From Paucisalibacillus globulus (GTDB lineage Bacteria; Bacillota; Bacilli; Bacillales; Amphibacillaceae), in contig NZ_LT855386.1 in NCBI RefSeq assembly GCF_900184735.1, forward strand, positions 186,001 through 250,000: DNA of 64,000 nucleotides, read 5' to 3'. The notes beneath the pieces were generated by a model. It was given only the letters and a program-made list of their open reading frames with translations. It had not been told where the DNA came from and did no database searches. The translations under genes were made by a program, and so were the position numbers. This document shows, piece by piece, positions 1 through 11,078 of the stretch; position 1 is the first letter of the stretch, and each line of letters starts with the position of its first letter.

Positions 1-11
1 ATTTTAACCAT
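1..11 (-). CDS. rpe: Possible 5' end of rpe (ribulose-phosphate 3-epimerase), cut by window edge
   Basis: Just after the rsgA stop, the minus strand has an ATG at 9-11 followed by codons for Val and Lys, with a GAGG-like ribosome-binding site inside the rsgA end. In B. subtilis rpe directly follows rsgA and its product begins with a similar short Met-hydrophobic-Lys sequence. Only three codons are visible, so the call rests on gene order. Confidence 0.35.
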
Positions 12-12
12 C

Positions 13-894
13 TTAATACCTCGGCTTTCTAGATTGTATTTCTTCCAAAAAACTAATGTAATGCTCATAACGGTATTTTGGAAGTTCTCCATTTTCTGCT
101 GCACTTTTAACAGCACATTTAGGCTCTTTAGAATGTAAGCATCCTCTAAATTTACAGTGTTCCTTTAATTCTCTTATCTCTGGAAAACAATCCATTAATT
201 CCACAGATTCAATTTCAGTGAAATCTAATGCACTAAATCCAGGAGTATCAGCTACAAGTCCATCATTTACTTCTATTAATTCAACATGTCTAGTTGTATG
301 TTTTCCTCGTCCTAGACTCTTGGATATATCCGCCGTTTTTATTAAAGCATCTGGACTAATCGTATTTATAAAGGAGGATTTACCAACTCCTGATTGTCCA
401 GCAATAACAGTTACTTGATCCTTTAGGTACCCTTTTATACGATCCATATCTTGTGGCTCTTTTGAGGAAAAAAGCTCAACTTGGTAGCCAATGGACATAT
501 AGTCAGCCTGATATTTTTTTAGAGATTCTAATTGATTCTCAGTCAGTAAATCCGTTTTAGAAATAAAAATAATAGGTGTAATTCCTTTTGCTTCAATTAG
601 CACCAAAAAACGATCCAGTAACGTGGTACTAAAATCTGGCATAATCGCCGAACTCACAATGATAGCCTGTGTAATATTAGCAATGGGAGGACGAATTAAT
701 TCATTCGTCCTTGGTTTTATTTCCGTAATATAGCCCTCTTTTTCCTCACGTATATCAAATGACACGAAGTCACCAACTAATGGAGTAATATTCTTTTTAC
801 GAAATACACCTCTACCTTTACACTGATATAAATCATCCGTTGTTTGAACATAGTAAAATCCACTTAAAGCTTTTACAATTCTGCCCTCCGGCAT
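13..894 (-). CDS. rsgA: Ribosome small subunit-dependent GTPase RsgA (YloQ/CpgA)
   Basis: A 293-residue circularly permuted GTPase that acts in late 30S subunit maturation. The sequence has an N-terminal OB-fold region, the G4 motif SKTD near residue 112, the P-loop GQSGVGKSS near 166, the G3 motif DTPG near 216, and a C-terminal zinc site (Cys247, Cys252, His254, Cys260). The G4-before-G1 order is the hallmark of the family, and the length is typical. The ATG lies directly after the prkC stop with a GAAGGTGAA ribosome-binding site inside the prkC end, so translation is probably coupled. The prpC-prkC-rsgA order matches B. subtilis. Confidence 0.96.
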   Translation of the reverse strand: MPEGRIVKALSGFYYVQTTDDLYQCKGRGVFRKKNITPLVGDFVSFDIREEKEGYITEIKPRTNELIRPPIANITQAIIVSSAIMPDFSTTLLDRFLVLIEAKGITPIIFISKTDLLTENQLESLKKYQADYMSIGYQVELFSSKEPQDMDRIKGYLKDQVTVIAGQSGVGKSSFINTISPDALIKTADISKSLGRGKHTTRHVELIEVNDGLVADTPGFSALDFTEIESVELMDCFPEIRELKEHCKFRGCLHSKEPKCAVKSAAENGELPKYRYEHYISFLEEIQSRKPRY

Positions 895-3003
895 TTATTC
901 ACCTTCTTCATATGGAATAGTTTTATCAACTAGGATCTCCCCGTCACGCATGACTTTATAACGTCCTTCTGATCCCTGTTCAATTCTTAACTTTATGGTT
1001 ATTGTTTCATCTTTTGTTATTTCATATTGTTCAGCTACCACGGAAAAATCTTTATTATCATAGTCTTGAATATAAATGTTAATGATCTGAGGAGGAAGAT
1101 TTTCATCTTGATTTCCTTGTTCATTGCCATTTCCATCCCCACTACCGTCACCATTTTCATCTCCGTTATCAGGATTAGGTTCATCATCCAGTGTATATTT
1201 AACATCAAATTCAATTGTGTAGTTATTTACTGGTAATGTTTCTGGTCCGATTGATATATATACATCAACCGTATCCCCTTCATTTAATTCCGTATTGGCG
1301 GCTGGGTCTTGACGTATAACGATGCCTTCCTGAACCGTTTCTGAATGTTCTTTAATTGCATGCATCTTTAACCCTAATGATTCTAAGTGTTTTTTCGCAG
1401 CCTCTTCCGTATACCCATTTAAATTATCTAATTCAATTGGTTCTTTACCTTTACTTACTTCGAAAATTACATTTGTGTCTTCAGGGATAACTTCCTCCCC
1501 TGCTTTTGGTTGCACTTGTTTTAAGATTTCTCCTGCAGGCTTATCCGAAAATTTCTCATAGATAACAATGTTGTCAGAGGAGTATCCTTTTTCAATTAAT
1601 AAGCGTCGAATATCCCCAATCTGCCTGCCTTCATAATCAGCAAATTCTATCTTTTCTTTTCCAGAACTAACGTATACTGTTACGGTTTGTCCTTCTTTAA
1701 TAGTTCCGTTTGGGTTAGGATCAGTTTTAACTACTTTCCCTTCTTCAATTTCTTCTGAAGGTATGTCATCGCCACGTTCCACCTCTAAGCCTAGCGCTTC
1801 TAATTCATCGACTGCATCATTATATTCATAATTAATAACATCCGGAATGGTGACATCTTTTGGCTTTGTGAGTCCAGGAATAACAAAAATTAAAACTAGG
1901 GCTAAAGACAATAACCCAAACAGAATTATGGCTGTTATAAGCCATTTTTTCTTTTTATTTTTATTTTTATTTTTCGTTTTGTTTTTCTTTTTACTTTTCT
2001 TTGTCTCTACTGTTCCCTTTTGGGGTTGTGCATTTTCAGTAACTTTCCTTGTTTCTGCATTCGCTTGATGAATGATCGTATCTTGATGTATATTCTCTAG
2101 TTGATTTTCTGTAATGATGGGTATAGCCTTAGTTTCTTCTCCCACTTCAGATGGTGGAACAAATTTAGGTTCGTCCAATTTTTCTGGAGAAAGAGCCACA
2201 TCTAAACTGTCTTCCATTTCATAAACAGTATTATATCGATGAAATGGATCTTTCGCTGTTGCTTTTAGAACGATGTTTTCTACACTTTGAGGCACATCTG
2301 GACTAAACCTTCTAACAGAAGGCGTATCACTCTGTAAATGCTTTAAGGCAATTGAAACTGGAGACTGACCTTGGAAAGGTAATCGTCCTGTTAACATTTC
2401 AAAAAACACGATTCCTAGTGAATAAATATCAGATTTTTTAGTAGCCATTCCTCCCCTTGCTTGTTCAGGAGATAAATAATGTACAGAACCAAGAATGGAA
2501 TTGGTTTGGGTAAGAGATGTTGCACTTAATGCAACAGCGATTCCAAAATCTGTTACTTTTATATGACCATATGTATCAATTAATATATTTTGTGGCTTAA
2601 TATCACGATGAACAATTCCATTTTCATGGGCGTGAGCAATTGCCGCAGTCATCTGCTTCATAATTTCTATTGCTTCAGGCACATCAATTGGACCATATTG
2701 TTGAATAAATTCCTTAAGAGTCATACCATCTACATATTCCATGACCATATATAGAATTTGTTCTTCTTCACCAACATCATAGATGGTGACAATATTAGGA
2801 TGAGAAAGACTTGTCGCAGATTGAGCCTCACGATCAAAGCGTGCGATGAATTCTTGATCATTCGCATATTCTAATCGAAGAACTTTAATAGCGACTTGAC
2901 GATCTAGAATAATATCCTTGGCAAGATATACGTCAGCCATCCCACCTCCGCCAATTTTTTCTTTAATACGATAACGCTCGCTTAATAAGTGTCCATTTAG
3001 CAT
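895..3003 (-). CDS. prkC: Membrane Ser/Thr protein kinase PrkC with PASTA repeats
   Basis: A 702-residue eukaryotic-type (Hanks) kinase. In known Bacillus it senses muropeptides and lipid II and acts in germination and wall homeostasis. Visible parts: a glycine-rich loop near residue 18, Lys40, HRDIKPQN at 132-139 and DFG at 152-154. A very Lys-rich juxtamembrane stretch (335-353) precedes one membrane helix (about 354-376). Three extracellular PASTA repeats follow (about 382-448, 451-518, 521-586). A Gly/Asp/Asn-rich linker (about 606-636) leads to a C-terminal beta-rich, Ig-like segment. B. subtilis PrkC is shorter (about 648 residues); the extra length here is mostly the acidic linker. The start overlaps the end of prpC by 7 bases, as expected for a kinase-phosphatase pair. 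Confidence 0.96.
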   Translation of the reverse strand: MLNGHLLSERYRIKEKIGGGGMADVYLAKDIILDRQVAIKVLRLEYANDQEFIARFDREAQSATSLSHPNIVTIYDVGEEEQILYMVMEYVDGMTLKEFIQQYGPIDVPEAIEIMKQMTAAIAHAHENGIVHRDIKPQNILIDTYGHIKVTDFGIAVALSATSLTQTNSILGSVHYLSPEQARGGMATKKSDIYSLGIVFFEMLTGRLPFQGQSPVSIALKHLQSDTPSVRRFSPDVPQSVENIVLKATAKDPFHRYNTVYEMEDSLDVALSPEKLDEPKFVPPSEVGEETKAIPIITENQLENIHQDTIIHQANAETRKVTENAQPQKGTVETKKSKKKNKTKNKNKNKKKKWLITAIILFGLLSLALVLIFVIPGLTKPKDVTIPDVINYEYNDAVDELEALGLEVERGDDIPSEEIEEGKVVKTDPNPNGTIKEGQTVTVYVSSGKEKIEFADYEGRQIGDIRRLLIEKGYSSDNIVIYEKFSDKPAGEILKQVQPKAGEEVIPEDTNVIFEVSKGKEPIELDNLNGYTEEAAKKHLESLGLKMHAIKEHSETVQEGIVIRQDPAANTELNEGDTVDVYISIGPETLPVNNYTIEFDVKYTLDDEPNPDNGDENGDGSGDGNGNEQGNQDENLPPQIINIYIQDYDNKDFSVVAEQYEITKDETITIKLRIEQGSEGRYKVMRDGEILVDKTIPYEEGE

Positions 3004-3758
3004 GATTGTTCACCTTCTTCCACCGTCGTTTCATGCTGTAAGATTACAAGCGAAACATTATCCTCCCCACCACGTTCATTTGCTAAATCAATAAGCTTTT
3101 GACCAACTTCTTTAATATCCGTAGTAGATTTCATATAATCGGCTAGTTCACCATCTAGAACTTTATCTGTCAACCCATCCGAACATAATAATAGCTTATC
3201 CCCATCTTCCCAAACTATGGTCTGAATATCAGGTTCGACTAATTCACTCGTTCCAAGTGCTTTAAGTACAACATTCTTCCTGGGGTGAACAAGTGCATCG
3301 TCTTTTGAGATTTGTCCTGATTGAACAAGAGCATTGACTAATGAATGGTCTTCCGTAATTTGTTTAAAACTAAACTCATTATATAAATAACATCTACTAT
3401 CCCCTATATGGGCAACTGTAATGAACTCTTCCGTACATATTGCCACTACAATTGTTGTACCCATTCCTTGACATTCTTCTTTCTCCAGTGAATGTTGATA
3501 GATTGATGTATTTGCTTCAATTAAGGTTTGCTCAAGCCATTCCTCTGCCGCTTCAGGGGACTTTAATCCTTCATTTTCACGCCATCTCTTTTCCAAGATT
3601 GTAGTTGCCATCTCACTCGCAACGTCACCCGCTTGATGACCACCCATTCCATCTGCGATAATGGCTAAATACTGACCGTTATCACCTGGGAAAATACCAC
3701 CTGAATCTTCATTGTGGATTCTGACTTGACCACGATCTGTCAAAAAATGTCCTTCCAT
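2997..3758 (-). CDS. prpC: PP2C-type protein phosphatase PrpC (Stp1)
   Basis: A metal-dependent PPM/PP2C phosphatase that reverses phosphorylation by PrkC. Motifs in order: RIHNEDS near the N-terminus, ADGMGGH with the metal-binding Asp and Gly, HIGDSR, CSDGLTD, and GGEDNVS near the C-terminus. At 253 residues the length is typical. An in-frame GTG lies 9 bases further upstream (3767), but the ATG at 3758 has AGGGGTGG at good spacing and places the N-terminus in register with known PrpC proteins. The 3' end overlaps prkC. In B. subtilis rlmN lies just upstream; here rsmB is next. Confidence 0.95.
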   Translation of the reverse strand: MEGHFLTDRGQVRIHNEDSGGIFPGDNGQYLAIIADGMGGHQAGDVASEMATTILEKRWRENEGLKSPEAAEEWLEQTLIEANTSIYQHSLEKEECQGMGTTIVVAICTEEFITVAHIGDSRCYLYNEFSFKQITEDHSLVNALVQSGQISKDDALVHPRKNVVLKALGTSELVEPDIQTIVWEDGDKLLLCSDGLTDKVLDGELADYMKSTTDIKEVGQKLIDLANERGGEDNVSLVILQHETTVEEGEQSC

Positions 3759-3876
3759 TTCTACCACCCCTAATCATAAAGCAATACTTTTTTAATATAA
3801 GTATTACACAAATTACCAAATAAGAATATCTTTTTCTTGCAGATTCCCATACTTTACTACTAGACTTCTGGAGTTA

Positions 3877-5226
3877 TTAAGATTTACGAATTAGTCTAGT
3901 TAGGAAAAAACCATCGGTCTGAAAATCTTGTGGAAATAGTTGTAGACCAAACTCAGATACACCCTTTGATTTCTGCAATTCTGTAGGTAGTTCATTAAAA
4001 AAGGATTGATCCAGTTGATAGTTCGGATGGTTATATAGAAAATCCTTAACTACATATTCATTTTCTTCTGGGTCGACCGTACAAGTACTATAGACTAATA
4101 AACCATCTTGTTTAAGCAAGGGAGCAATGGTATTCAAAATTTCCTGTTGTATCTCAGAAAGTCTCTTAATATCTTCTTCCTTTTTATTATACTTAATATC
4201 AGGTTTCCCTCGCATTACTCCTAACCCTGAACAAGGTGCATCAACTAAGATTCGATCAAACGTTTCTGATTTATATCGTTTAGATAACTTCCTTGCATCA
4301 AGTGCCTCGGAATCAATAATGGATAAATCTAGTTCTACAGCTTTATTTTCAATAAGCTTAATTTTTTTCTTATGTAAGTCATGTGCATGAATGACACCTT
4401 TATTTTGCATTTTCTCAGCTATATGAGTGGCTTTACCTCCTGGTGCACTGCACGAATCTAATACAGTAAACCCAGGTTGTGCGTCAATCACTTCTCCAAC
4501 CAGCATGGAACTTTGATCTTGAATCGTGATAAAACCCTTTTCAAATAAAATTGACTTTAGAATATTACCTTGTTCAATAATAATTCCTTGATCCGAGAAA
4601 GTAGATTCTGAAACTTTGTAACCTTCTTGCCTTAATTGCTCCATCGCTTCATCTCGTGAAATCTTCATCGGTTGAATGCGAATGGAAATGGATTTATGAC
4701 TAAGATTAGCCAAACACATCTCTCTTGTTGTTTCATGACCATAATGGTCTATCCATCTTTTTACTAACCATTCTGGATGACTTGTTTCAATAGCTAGACG
4801 CTTAATTGGATCCTTAATTTCATTTAATGTTGGAACACCATTTCGTTGAATGTTTCGTAGTACTGCATTAACAAGGGAAGCAATGCCTTTATGCCCTCTT
4901 TGTTTTGCTATCTCAACTGCCTCGTGAATGATGGCATGATCGGGTACTTTATCTAGATAAACCATTTGGTAAGTAGACATTCTTAGTAACATCATGACCC
5001 ATGGCTCTACCTTCTTCTTTTGATTAATATAATGGTTTATATAGTAATCTAATGTCATTTTTCGTTGTATCGTACCATAAACAATTTCAGTTAATAACCC
5101 CTCATCCTTTGGGGAGATATTCTTTGATTTAATTTCATGATTGATTAATAGATGACTATATCCGCTATCTTGTTCAATACGGAGTAATAAGTCTATTATG
5201 GTATTTCTAAGAAGATATTTTCCCAT
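3877..5226 (-). CDS. rsmB: 16S rRNA (cytosine-967 C5) methyltransferase RsmB (Sun)
   Basis: A 449-residue SAM-dependent rRNA methyltransferase. The first ~140 residues are a NusB-like RNA-binding domain. The C-terminal Rossmann domain has the SAM-binding DSCSAPGGKATH, then DAPCSG, and STCTVDPEENE with the second conserved Cys (the catalytic Cys). It starts two bases after the fmt stop, so fmt-rsmB are co-transcribed as in B. subtilis. Confidence 0.95.
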   Translation of the reverse strand: MGKYLLRNTIIDLLLRIEQDSGYSHLLINHEIKSKNISPKDEGLLTEIVYGTIQRKMTLDYYINHYINQKKKVEPWVMMLLRMSTYQMVYLDKVPDHAIIHEAVEIAKQRGHKGIASLVNAVLRNIQRNGVPTLNEIKDPIKRLAIETSHPEWLVKRWIDHYGHETTREMCLANLSHKSISIRIQPMKISRDEAMEQLRQEGYKVSESTFSDQGIIIEQGNILKSILFEKGFITIQDQSSMLVGEVIDAQPGFTVLDSCSAPGGKATHIAEKMQNKGVIHAHDLHKKKIKLIENKAVELDLSIIDSEALDARKLSKRYKSETFDRILVDAPCSGLGVMRGKPDIKYNKKEEDIKRLSEIQQEILNTIAPLLKQDGLLVYSTCTVDPEENEYVVKDFLYNHPNYQLDQSFFNELPTELQKSKGVSEFGLQLFPQDFQTDGFFLTRLIRKS

Positions 5227-5228
5227 TA

Positions 5229-6170
5229 TTATTCACCCATTTTTGTGCCGACTTTTATTCGTTCACTAGAACCTTGAAGATAGTCCTTTACGGTCATCCG
5301 TTTCTTTCCAGCTGGTTGAATTTCCGTGATACGTATTCCTTTATTATCGCCACAAACAACCGTAAAAGCTTCATTATGATCTATTGTAATAATTTCCCCA
5401 GGCTCTCCATTATATTCCACGTCAATCGGTTCCCCCCACCAAATCTTCATATTTTGATTTTGATAGGTTGTAAAGGCCACTGGCCAAGGATGAAGTCCTC
5501 GAATTTGGTTATAAATTTCGATGTTAGATTTATTCCAATCAATGCGCTCTTGCTCACGTTTAATATTTGATGCAAATGTTGCTTTAGAATCATCTTGTTT
5601 AATCGGCACTATTTCTCCATTAAATAATTTAGGTAGTGTTTCCATTAATAATTGGGCACCAACTTCAGATAATTTATCATGCATGGAACCTACATGGTCA
5701 TTTTTTTCAATCGGGATACTTTCTTGAGTAAGAATATCGCCAGCATCCAATTTCTCAACCATATACATTATCGTAATTCCAGTTTCATTCTTGCCTTCCA
5801 TAATTGCATAGTGTATTGGGGCTCCACCTCTTAACTCAGGGAGTAATGACGCATGTACATTAATACAACCATATGAAGGTCCTTCTAGAAGTTCATTTGG
5901 CAGAATCTGTCCATATGCAGCTGTAACAATAATGTCTGGATTATAATTCAATATTTCCTGATATTCATGCCGAATTTTTTCAGGTTGAAACACTGGAATG
6001 CCATGAGTTTCTGCTTCAATCTTAACTGGAGGAGGTGTTATAACTTTCTTTCTACCTTTTGGCCTATCTGGCTGAGTAACTACTAAAACTACTTCATATT
6101 CTGAATGAACTAACTTGTTCAATATCGGAACAGAAAAATCTGGCGTTCCCATAAATACTATTCGCTTCAT
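5229..6170 (-). CDS. fmt: Methionyl-tRNA formyltransferase Fmt
   Basis: Transfers a formyl group from 10-formyl-tetrahydrofolate to initiator Met-tRNA. At 313 residues it has family length. The N-terminal motif MGTPDFSVP, the folate-site stretch [16 protein letters not shown] with the catalytic Asn and His, and a later GDIL segment with the Asp are all present. A C-terminal OB-like domain follows. The usual neighbour def (peptide deformylase), which lies between priA and fmt in B. subtilis, is not here: only 15 bases separate fmt from priA, so deformylation must be encoded elsewhere. Confidence 0.96.
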   Translation of the reverse strand: MKRIVFMGTPDFSVPILNKLVHSEYEVVLVVTQPDRPKGRKKVITPPPVKIEAETHGIPVFQPEKIRHEYQEILNYNPDIIVTAAYGQILPNELLEGPSYGCINVHASLLPELRGGAPIHYAIMEGKNETGITIMYMVEKLDAGDILTQESIPIEKNDHVGSMHDKLSEVGAQLLMETLPKLFNGEIVPIKQDDSKATFASNIKREQERIDWNKSNIEIYNQIRGLHPWPVAFTTYQNQNMKIWWGEPIDVEYNGEPGEIITIDHNEAFTVVCGDNKGIRITEIQPAGKKRMTVKDYLQGSSERIKVGTKMGE

Positions 6171-6185
6171 TACATAACCTACTTC

Positions 6186-8594
6186 CTACATAAGATGGTA
6201 TGGTTGCATATCTACTGTTATTAATAAGTCCTCTTTTCGGACTTCATCAGCAAACTGATCCATTATTTTTTTAATGTATTTTCTAAGATTTGGTTCATTT
6301 TTGTATTTTATCATGCATTGATAGCGATATCTATCTTTCATCTTAGATATCGGTGAAGGTGTCGGACCGAGTACAATGGTTTCTTCACTAACAACTCTCA
6401 TCAATAATTGGACAATTCGTTGCGTGATTTGGACTACCTTAACATGATTTGGATGTGAAACGGTTAATAAAGCTAAAAAAACATAAGGAGGATATCGAAA
6501 TGTTCTTCTTATCTGCATCTCCCGCTTAAAAAACTGATTAAAATCATAGCTACTAGCAAGCTGAACACTATAATGTTCCGGAGTATACGTTTGCACTATA
6601 ACCTTACCTGGTAATTCATGTCTACCAGCTCTACCACTTACTTGTGTAATAAGCTGAAAAGTCTTTTCACTCGAACGAAAATCAGGTAAATGTAGCATAG
6701 AGTCTGCGGTTAATACACCTACCAATGTTACATTTCCAAAATCAAGTCCTTTAGCAATCATTTGGGTTCCTAATAAGATATCTGCTTTTCTCTCTGCAAA
6801 ACTTTTTAATAACTTTTCATGTGAGCCTTTTTTCCTTGTTGTGTCTACATCCATCCGTATAACCCGTGCATGTGGCATTAGTTGATTTAATGATTCTTCG
6901 ACACGTTGTGTTCCGGTTCCAAAATAACGAATAGAATCACTTTGACATTCTGGACACTCTAATGGCATTCTTTCCTCATAAGAGCAATAATGGCATTTTA
7001 ATTGATTGTTTCTTTTATGATAAGTCAATGCTATATCACAATGTGGGCATTGTTTAACGTGACCACAATCTCTACACATAACAAAGGTGGAATAGCCTCT
7101 GCGGTTAAGTAGTAACACTATTTGTTCACCACGGGCAATTACAGATTCCATACTTTCCATTAGTTTAGAAGAGAACATGGAGCGATTTCCAGCATGCAAT
7201 TCTTCACGCATATCTACAATCTCAACATCTGGCATTGCTTTTTCATTTGTTCGTTTATCTAAGGTTGCTAACTTATAGACGTCTTTTTTCGCTCGAGCAT
7301 AAGATTCTAATGTTGGAGTTGCACTTCCTAGAACAACGGGACAATGATGGTACTGACCTCGTTTAATTGCCACATCCCTTGCATGATACCTGGGTTGATC
7401 TTCTTGTTTATATGTAGTTTCATGTTCTTCATCAATGATAATAATCCCTAAATTTTCAAAAGGAGCAAAAATTGCTGACCTTGCACCTACCACAACTCTT
7501 ACTTTTTTGGTTTGTATCTTACGCCATTCATCATACTTCTCACCATTTGACAGAGCACTGTGCATGACTGCTACTTCATCACCAAAGCGTCCCTTGAAAC
7601 GTCTAACCATTTGTGGTGTAAGTGAAATTTCTGGAACTAATACAATGGCCTCTTTTCCTTTGTTTAAGACCTCTTGTATGGCTTGAAGATAAATTTCTGT
7701 TTTTCCACTACCGGTTACTCCATGTACAAGAAACACATCATGTTCATCGTTAATTATTTTTTCGTTTATAGGTTGTAATGCCATTCTTTGTTGTTCGGTT
7801 AATGTAAGCGGATATGTTGTTTCAAAGGAATGGTTCTCATAAGGATTACGATATACTTCTTTTTTATACTCTTTTAATAATTCTTTATCAATAAGTGCTT
7901 TAACAACCGTTCTATTTCCATTTGTGAATTGAAATAATTTATTTTGCTCAATTGGATCTGGCTGTTGAAGAAAATGAGAGAGAATTGCTCGTTGTTTTTT
8001 TGCATTAGCTGGTAAATCCATTAATGTTTCTTCTAATAAATAATGTTCTTTGTTTGGTTCAATTACTGTAACTAGTTTTTTAGTAACTTTTGATTTAACA
8101 AGATAATTAATGGAAATCGTAGTTTCCTGGACGGCCTTCTGCAATTTAGAATATGGGATATTAGAACCTTCGAATTCCTCAAAATCTATAACATCCCTAC
8201 CTGCAAATAAAAACTCAAATTCTTCTTCCATTCGTTCTTTAGTGTTCCGAACAATCTCTTTCTTATATTGTGCCTTTAACACTTGAGGTAACATGGCCTG
8301 ATACGCAGTTATGTACATGGTTAATGTATCCTCAGCTACCCATTTACCTAATTCTAATAATTCCTTAGTTAAAACAGGTTGAATATCTAGTACATCGATA
8401 ATTTCCTTCAATTTATCAAATTCAGATGTAGACTCGATTGCCACAACAAATCCAGTTATTTTCCTTGGTCCAAAAGGAACAATGACTCGCATGCCTTCGG
8501 AAAGAATATCTTGAAATCGATTTGGTATTGCATAATCAAAAGTTTGGTTTATGGTTTTCGCTTGAACATCAACTATTACCTTTGCAATATTCAC
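6186..8594 (-). CDS. priA: Primosomal protein N' (replication restart helicase PriA)
   Basis: An 802-residue superfamily 2 helicase that reloads the replisome at stalled forks. The sequence shows an N-terminal 3'-DNA-binding domain, Walker A GVTGSGKTE near residue 293, the DEEH box, and a four-pair cysteine zinc module (CRDCGHVKQCPHC ... CHYC ... CPEC) inserted in the helicase core. The GTG start overlaps the coaBC stop (GTGA), giving tight translational coupling. Confidence 0.96.
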   Translation of the reverse strand: MNIAKVIVDVQAKTINQTFDYAIPNRFQDILSEGMRVIVPFGPRKITGFVVAIESTSEFDKLKEIIDVLDIQPVLTKELLELGKWVAEDTLTMYITAYQAMLPQVLKAQYKKEIVRNTKERMEEEFEFLFAGRDVIDFEEFEGSNIPYSKLQKAVQETTISINYLVKSKVTKKLVTVIEPNKEHYLLEETLMDLPANAKKQRAILSHFLQQPDPIEQNKLFQFTNGNRTVVKALIDKELLKEYKKEVYRNPYENHSFETTYPLTLTEQQRMALQPINEKIINDEHDVFLVHGVTGSGKTEIYLQAIQEVLNKGKEAIVLVPEISLTPQMVRRFKGRFGDEVAVMHSALSNGEKYDEWRKIQTKKVRVVVGARSAIFAPFENLGIIIIDEEHETTYKQEDQPRYHARDVAIKRGQYHHCPVVLGSATPTLESYARAKKDVYKLATLDKRTNEKAMPDVEIVDMREELHAGNRSMFSSKLMESMESVIARGEQIVLLLNRRGYSTFVMCRDCGHVKQCPHCDIALTYHKRNNQLKCHYCSYEERMPLECPECQSDSIRYFGTGTQRVEESLNQLMPHARVIRMDVDTTRKKGSHEKLLKSFAERKADILLGTQMIAKGLDFGNVTLVGVLTADSMLHLPDFRSSEKTFQLITQVSGRAGRHELPGKVIVQTYTPEHYSVQLASSYDFNQFFKREMQIRRTFRYPPYVFLALLTVSHPNHVKVVQITQRIVQLLMRVVSEETIVLGPTPSPISKMKDRYRYQCMIKYKNEPNLRKYIKKIMDQFADEVRKEDLLITVDMQPYHLM

Positions 8595-9796
8595 GCTTTC
8601 TCATCCTTCATATCTCGTAAAATCAGCGTTAGTATTTCTTTTGCAACTTCTTTTTTAGTTGCTTTTGGGATTTCATATTCTTGCAATTTCTTATTAAAAT
8701 AGGTAGCTATATTGGTATCACCTTCAAAACCAGCACCCTCTTGCCCTACATTATTAACAACAATAGCATCTAAGTTTTTGCGTTTTAGCTTGTCCAACCC
8801 ATACTTTTTAAGATTCTGTGTTTCTGCAGCAAAACCAACGAGGAATTGTTTGGTTTTCATCTCACCTAAAGTTTTCAATATATCTTTTGTTCGTTCCATT
8901 TCAATTTGTAGTATGCCATCTTGCTTTTTCATCTTTTCATCATAGGTATGAATAGGTCGATAATCTGCGACCGCAGCAGCTTTTATAACTATATCATGAG
9001 AAGGAAATTCTTTAGTCATTGCTTGATACATCTCTTCAGCAGTGACCACATCAATTCGGTTGATGGAACTAGATGGGACATCTAAATTTACTGGGCCTGA
9101 TACTAATGTTACTTCTGCTCCCATTTCTAGAGCAGCTTCAGCTAGTTTATATCCCATTTTGCCTGATGAGCGATTAGTGAAAAAGCGTACTGGGTCAATA
9201 CTTTCCCTTGTGGGGCCAGCAGAAATCAGAACTTTTTTACCCAATAATGGTCGTGGGCTGTTTTGATGCGCATTTATCACTTCAATAATGGTCGATGGTT
9301 CTTCTAACCGCCCTTTACCAATCCATCCACAAGCTAGATAACCTGCACCCGGTTCGATAAAGAAGTATCCAATATCTGATAATGTCTGCATGTTTTTCAT
9401 AACGGCAGGATGTTCATACATATTCACGTTCATGGCCGGTGCAATATAAACATTAGCCTTCGTTGCCAGTATAGTAGTTGTAATCATATCATCTGCAATC
9501 CCATTGGCAATTTTGCCAATAATATTTGCTGTAGCTGGTGCGATGATTAAGATATCAGCCCAATCAGCCAAATCAATATGAGCAATTTTTTTTGCATCTT
9601 TTTCATCAAAAGTGTCCGTAAAAACCGGATTTCTTGATAGTGCTTGAAACGTTAGAGGGGAGACAAATTCAACAGCTGATTTTGTCATCATCACTTTTAC
9701 ATTGGCCCCTTGTTGAGTTAACTTACTAGTTAATGCACAAGCTTTATAAGCAGCTATTCCACCAGATACTGCTAATAATACGTTTTTATTCTGCAT
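8591..9796 (-). CDS. coaBC: Bifunctional phosphopantothenoylcysteine decarboxylase / phosphopantothenate-cysteine ligase
   Basis: Catalyses two steps of coenzyme A synthesis. The N-terminal half is the flavin-dependent CoaC decarboxylase (GGIAAYKA near residue 14, PAMNVNMYEHP, and ACGWIGKGRLEEP with the active-site Cys). The C-terminal half is the CTP-dependent CoaB ligase (SAGPTRESIDPVRF, AAVADYRP, GFAAET). At 401 residues it is full length. It is separated from the upstream rpoZ by an apparent intrinsic terminator (9871-9896), so it may depend on read-through or on its own promoter. Confidence 0.96.
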   Translation of the reverse strand: MQNKNVLLAVSGGIAAYKACALTSKLTQQGANVKVMMTKSAVEFVSPLTFQALSRNPVFTDTFDEKDAKKIAHIDLADWADILIIAPATANIIGKIANGIADDMITTTILATKANVYIAPAMNVNMYEHPAVMKNMQTLSDIGYFFIEPGAGYLACGWIGKGRLEEPSTIIEVINAHQNSPRPLLGKKVLISAGPTRESIDPVRFFTNRSSGKMGYKLAEAALEMGAEVTLVSGPVNLDVPSSSINRIDVVTAEEMYQAMTKEFPSHDIVIKAAAVADYRPIHTYDEKMKKQDGILQIEMERTKDILKTLGEMKTKQFLVGFAAETQNLKKYGLDKLKRKNLDAIVVNNVGQEGAGFEGDTNIATYFNKKLQEYEIPKATKKEVAKEILTLILRDMKDEKA

Positions 9797-9870
9797 CGCT
9801 AATAAACACCTTTCCGAATACTACTTAAATCTTCTAGTCTAGTTATACCATAATTTACAATTAAAAAATA

Positions 9871-9896
9871 ATCCCTTGCATCTTAATGCAAGGGAT
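9871..9896 (-). terminator. Intrinsic terminator after rpoZ
   Basis: A perfect 11-bp stem (ATCCCTTGCAT with its complement, loop of 4) is followed on the minus strand by a T-rich run. It lies about 10 bases past the rpoZ stop and ends the yloC-remA-gmk-rpoZ unit. Confidence 0.8.
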
Positions 9897-9905
9897 ACTG
9901 TTTTA

Positions 9906-11009
<1,104 letters not shown>

Positions 11010-11078
11010 TGTACTTCCCCCTGTCGTTCTAAACTATTATATAAGCTTTTTTATGAAAATAAAAGTATCTCCAATGCA

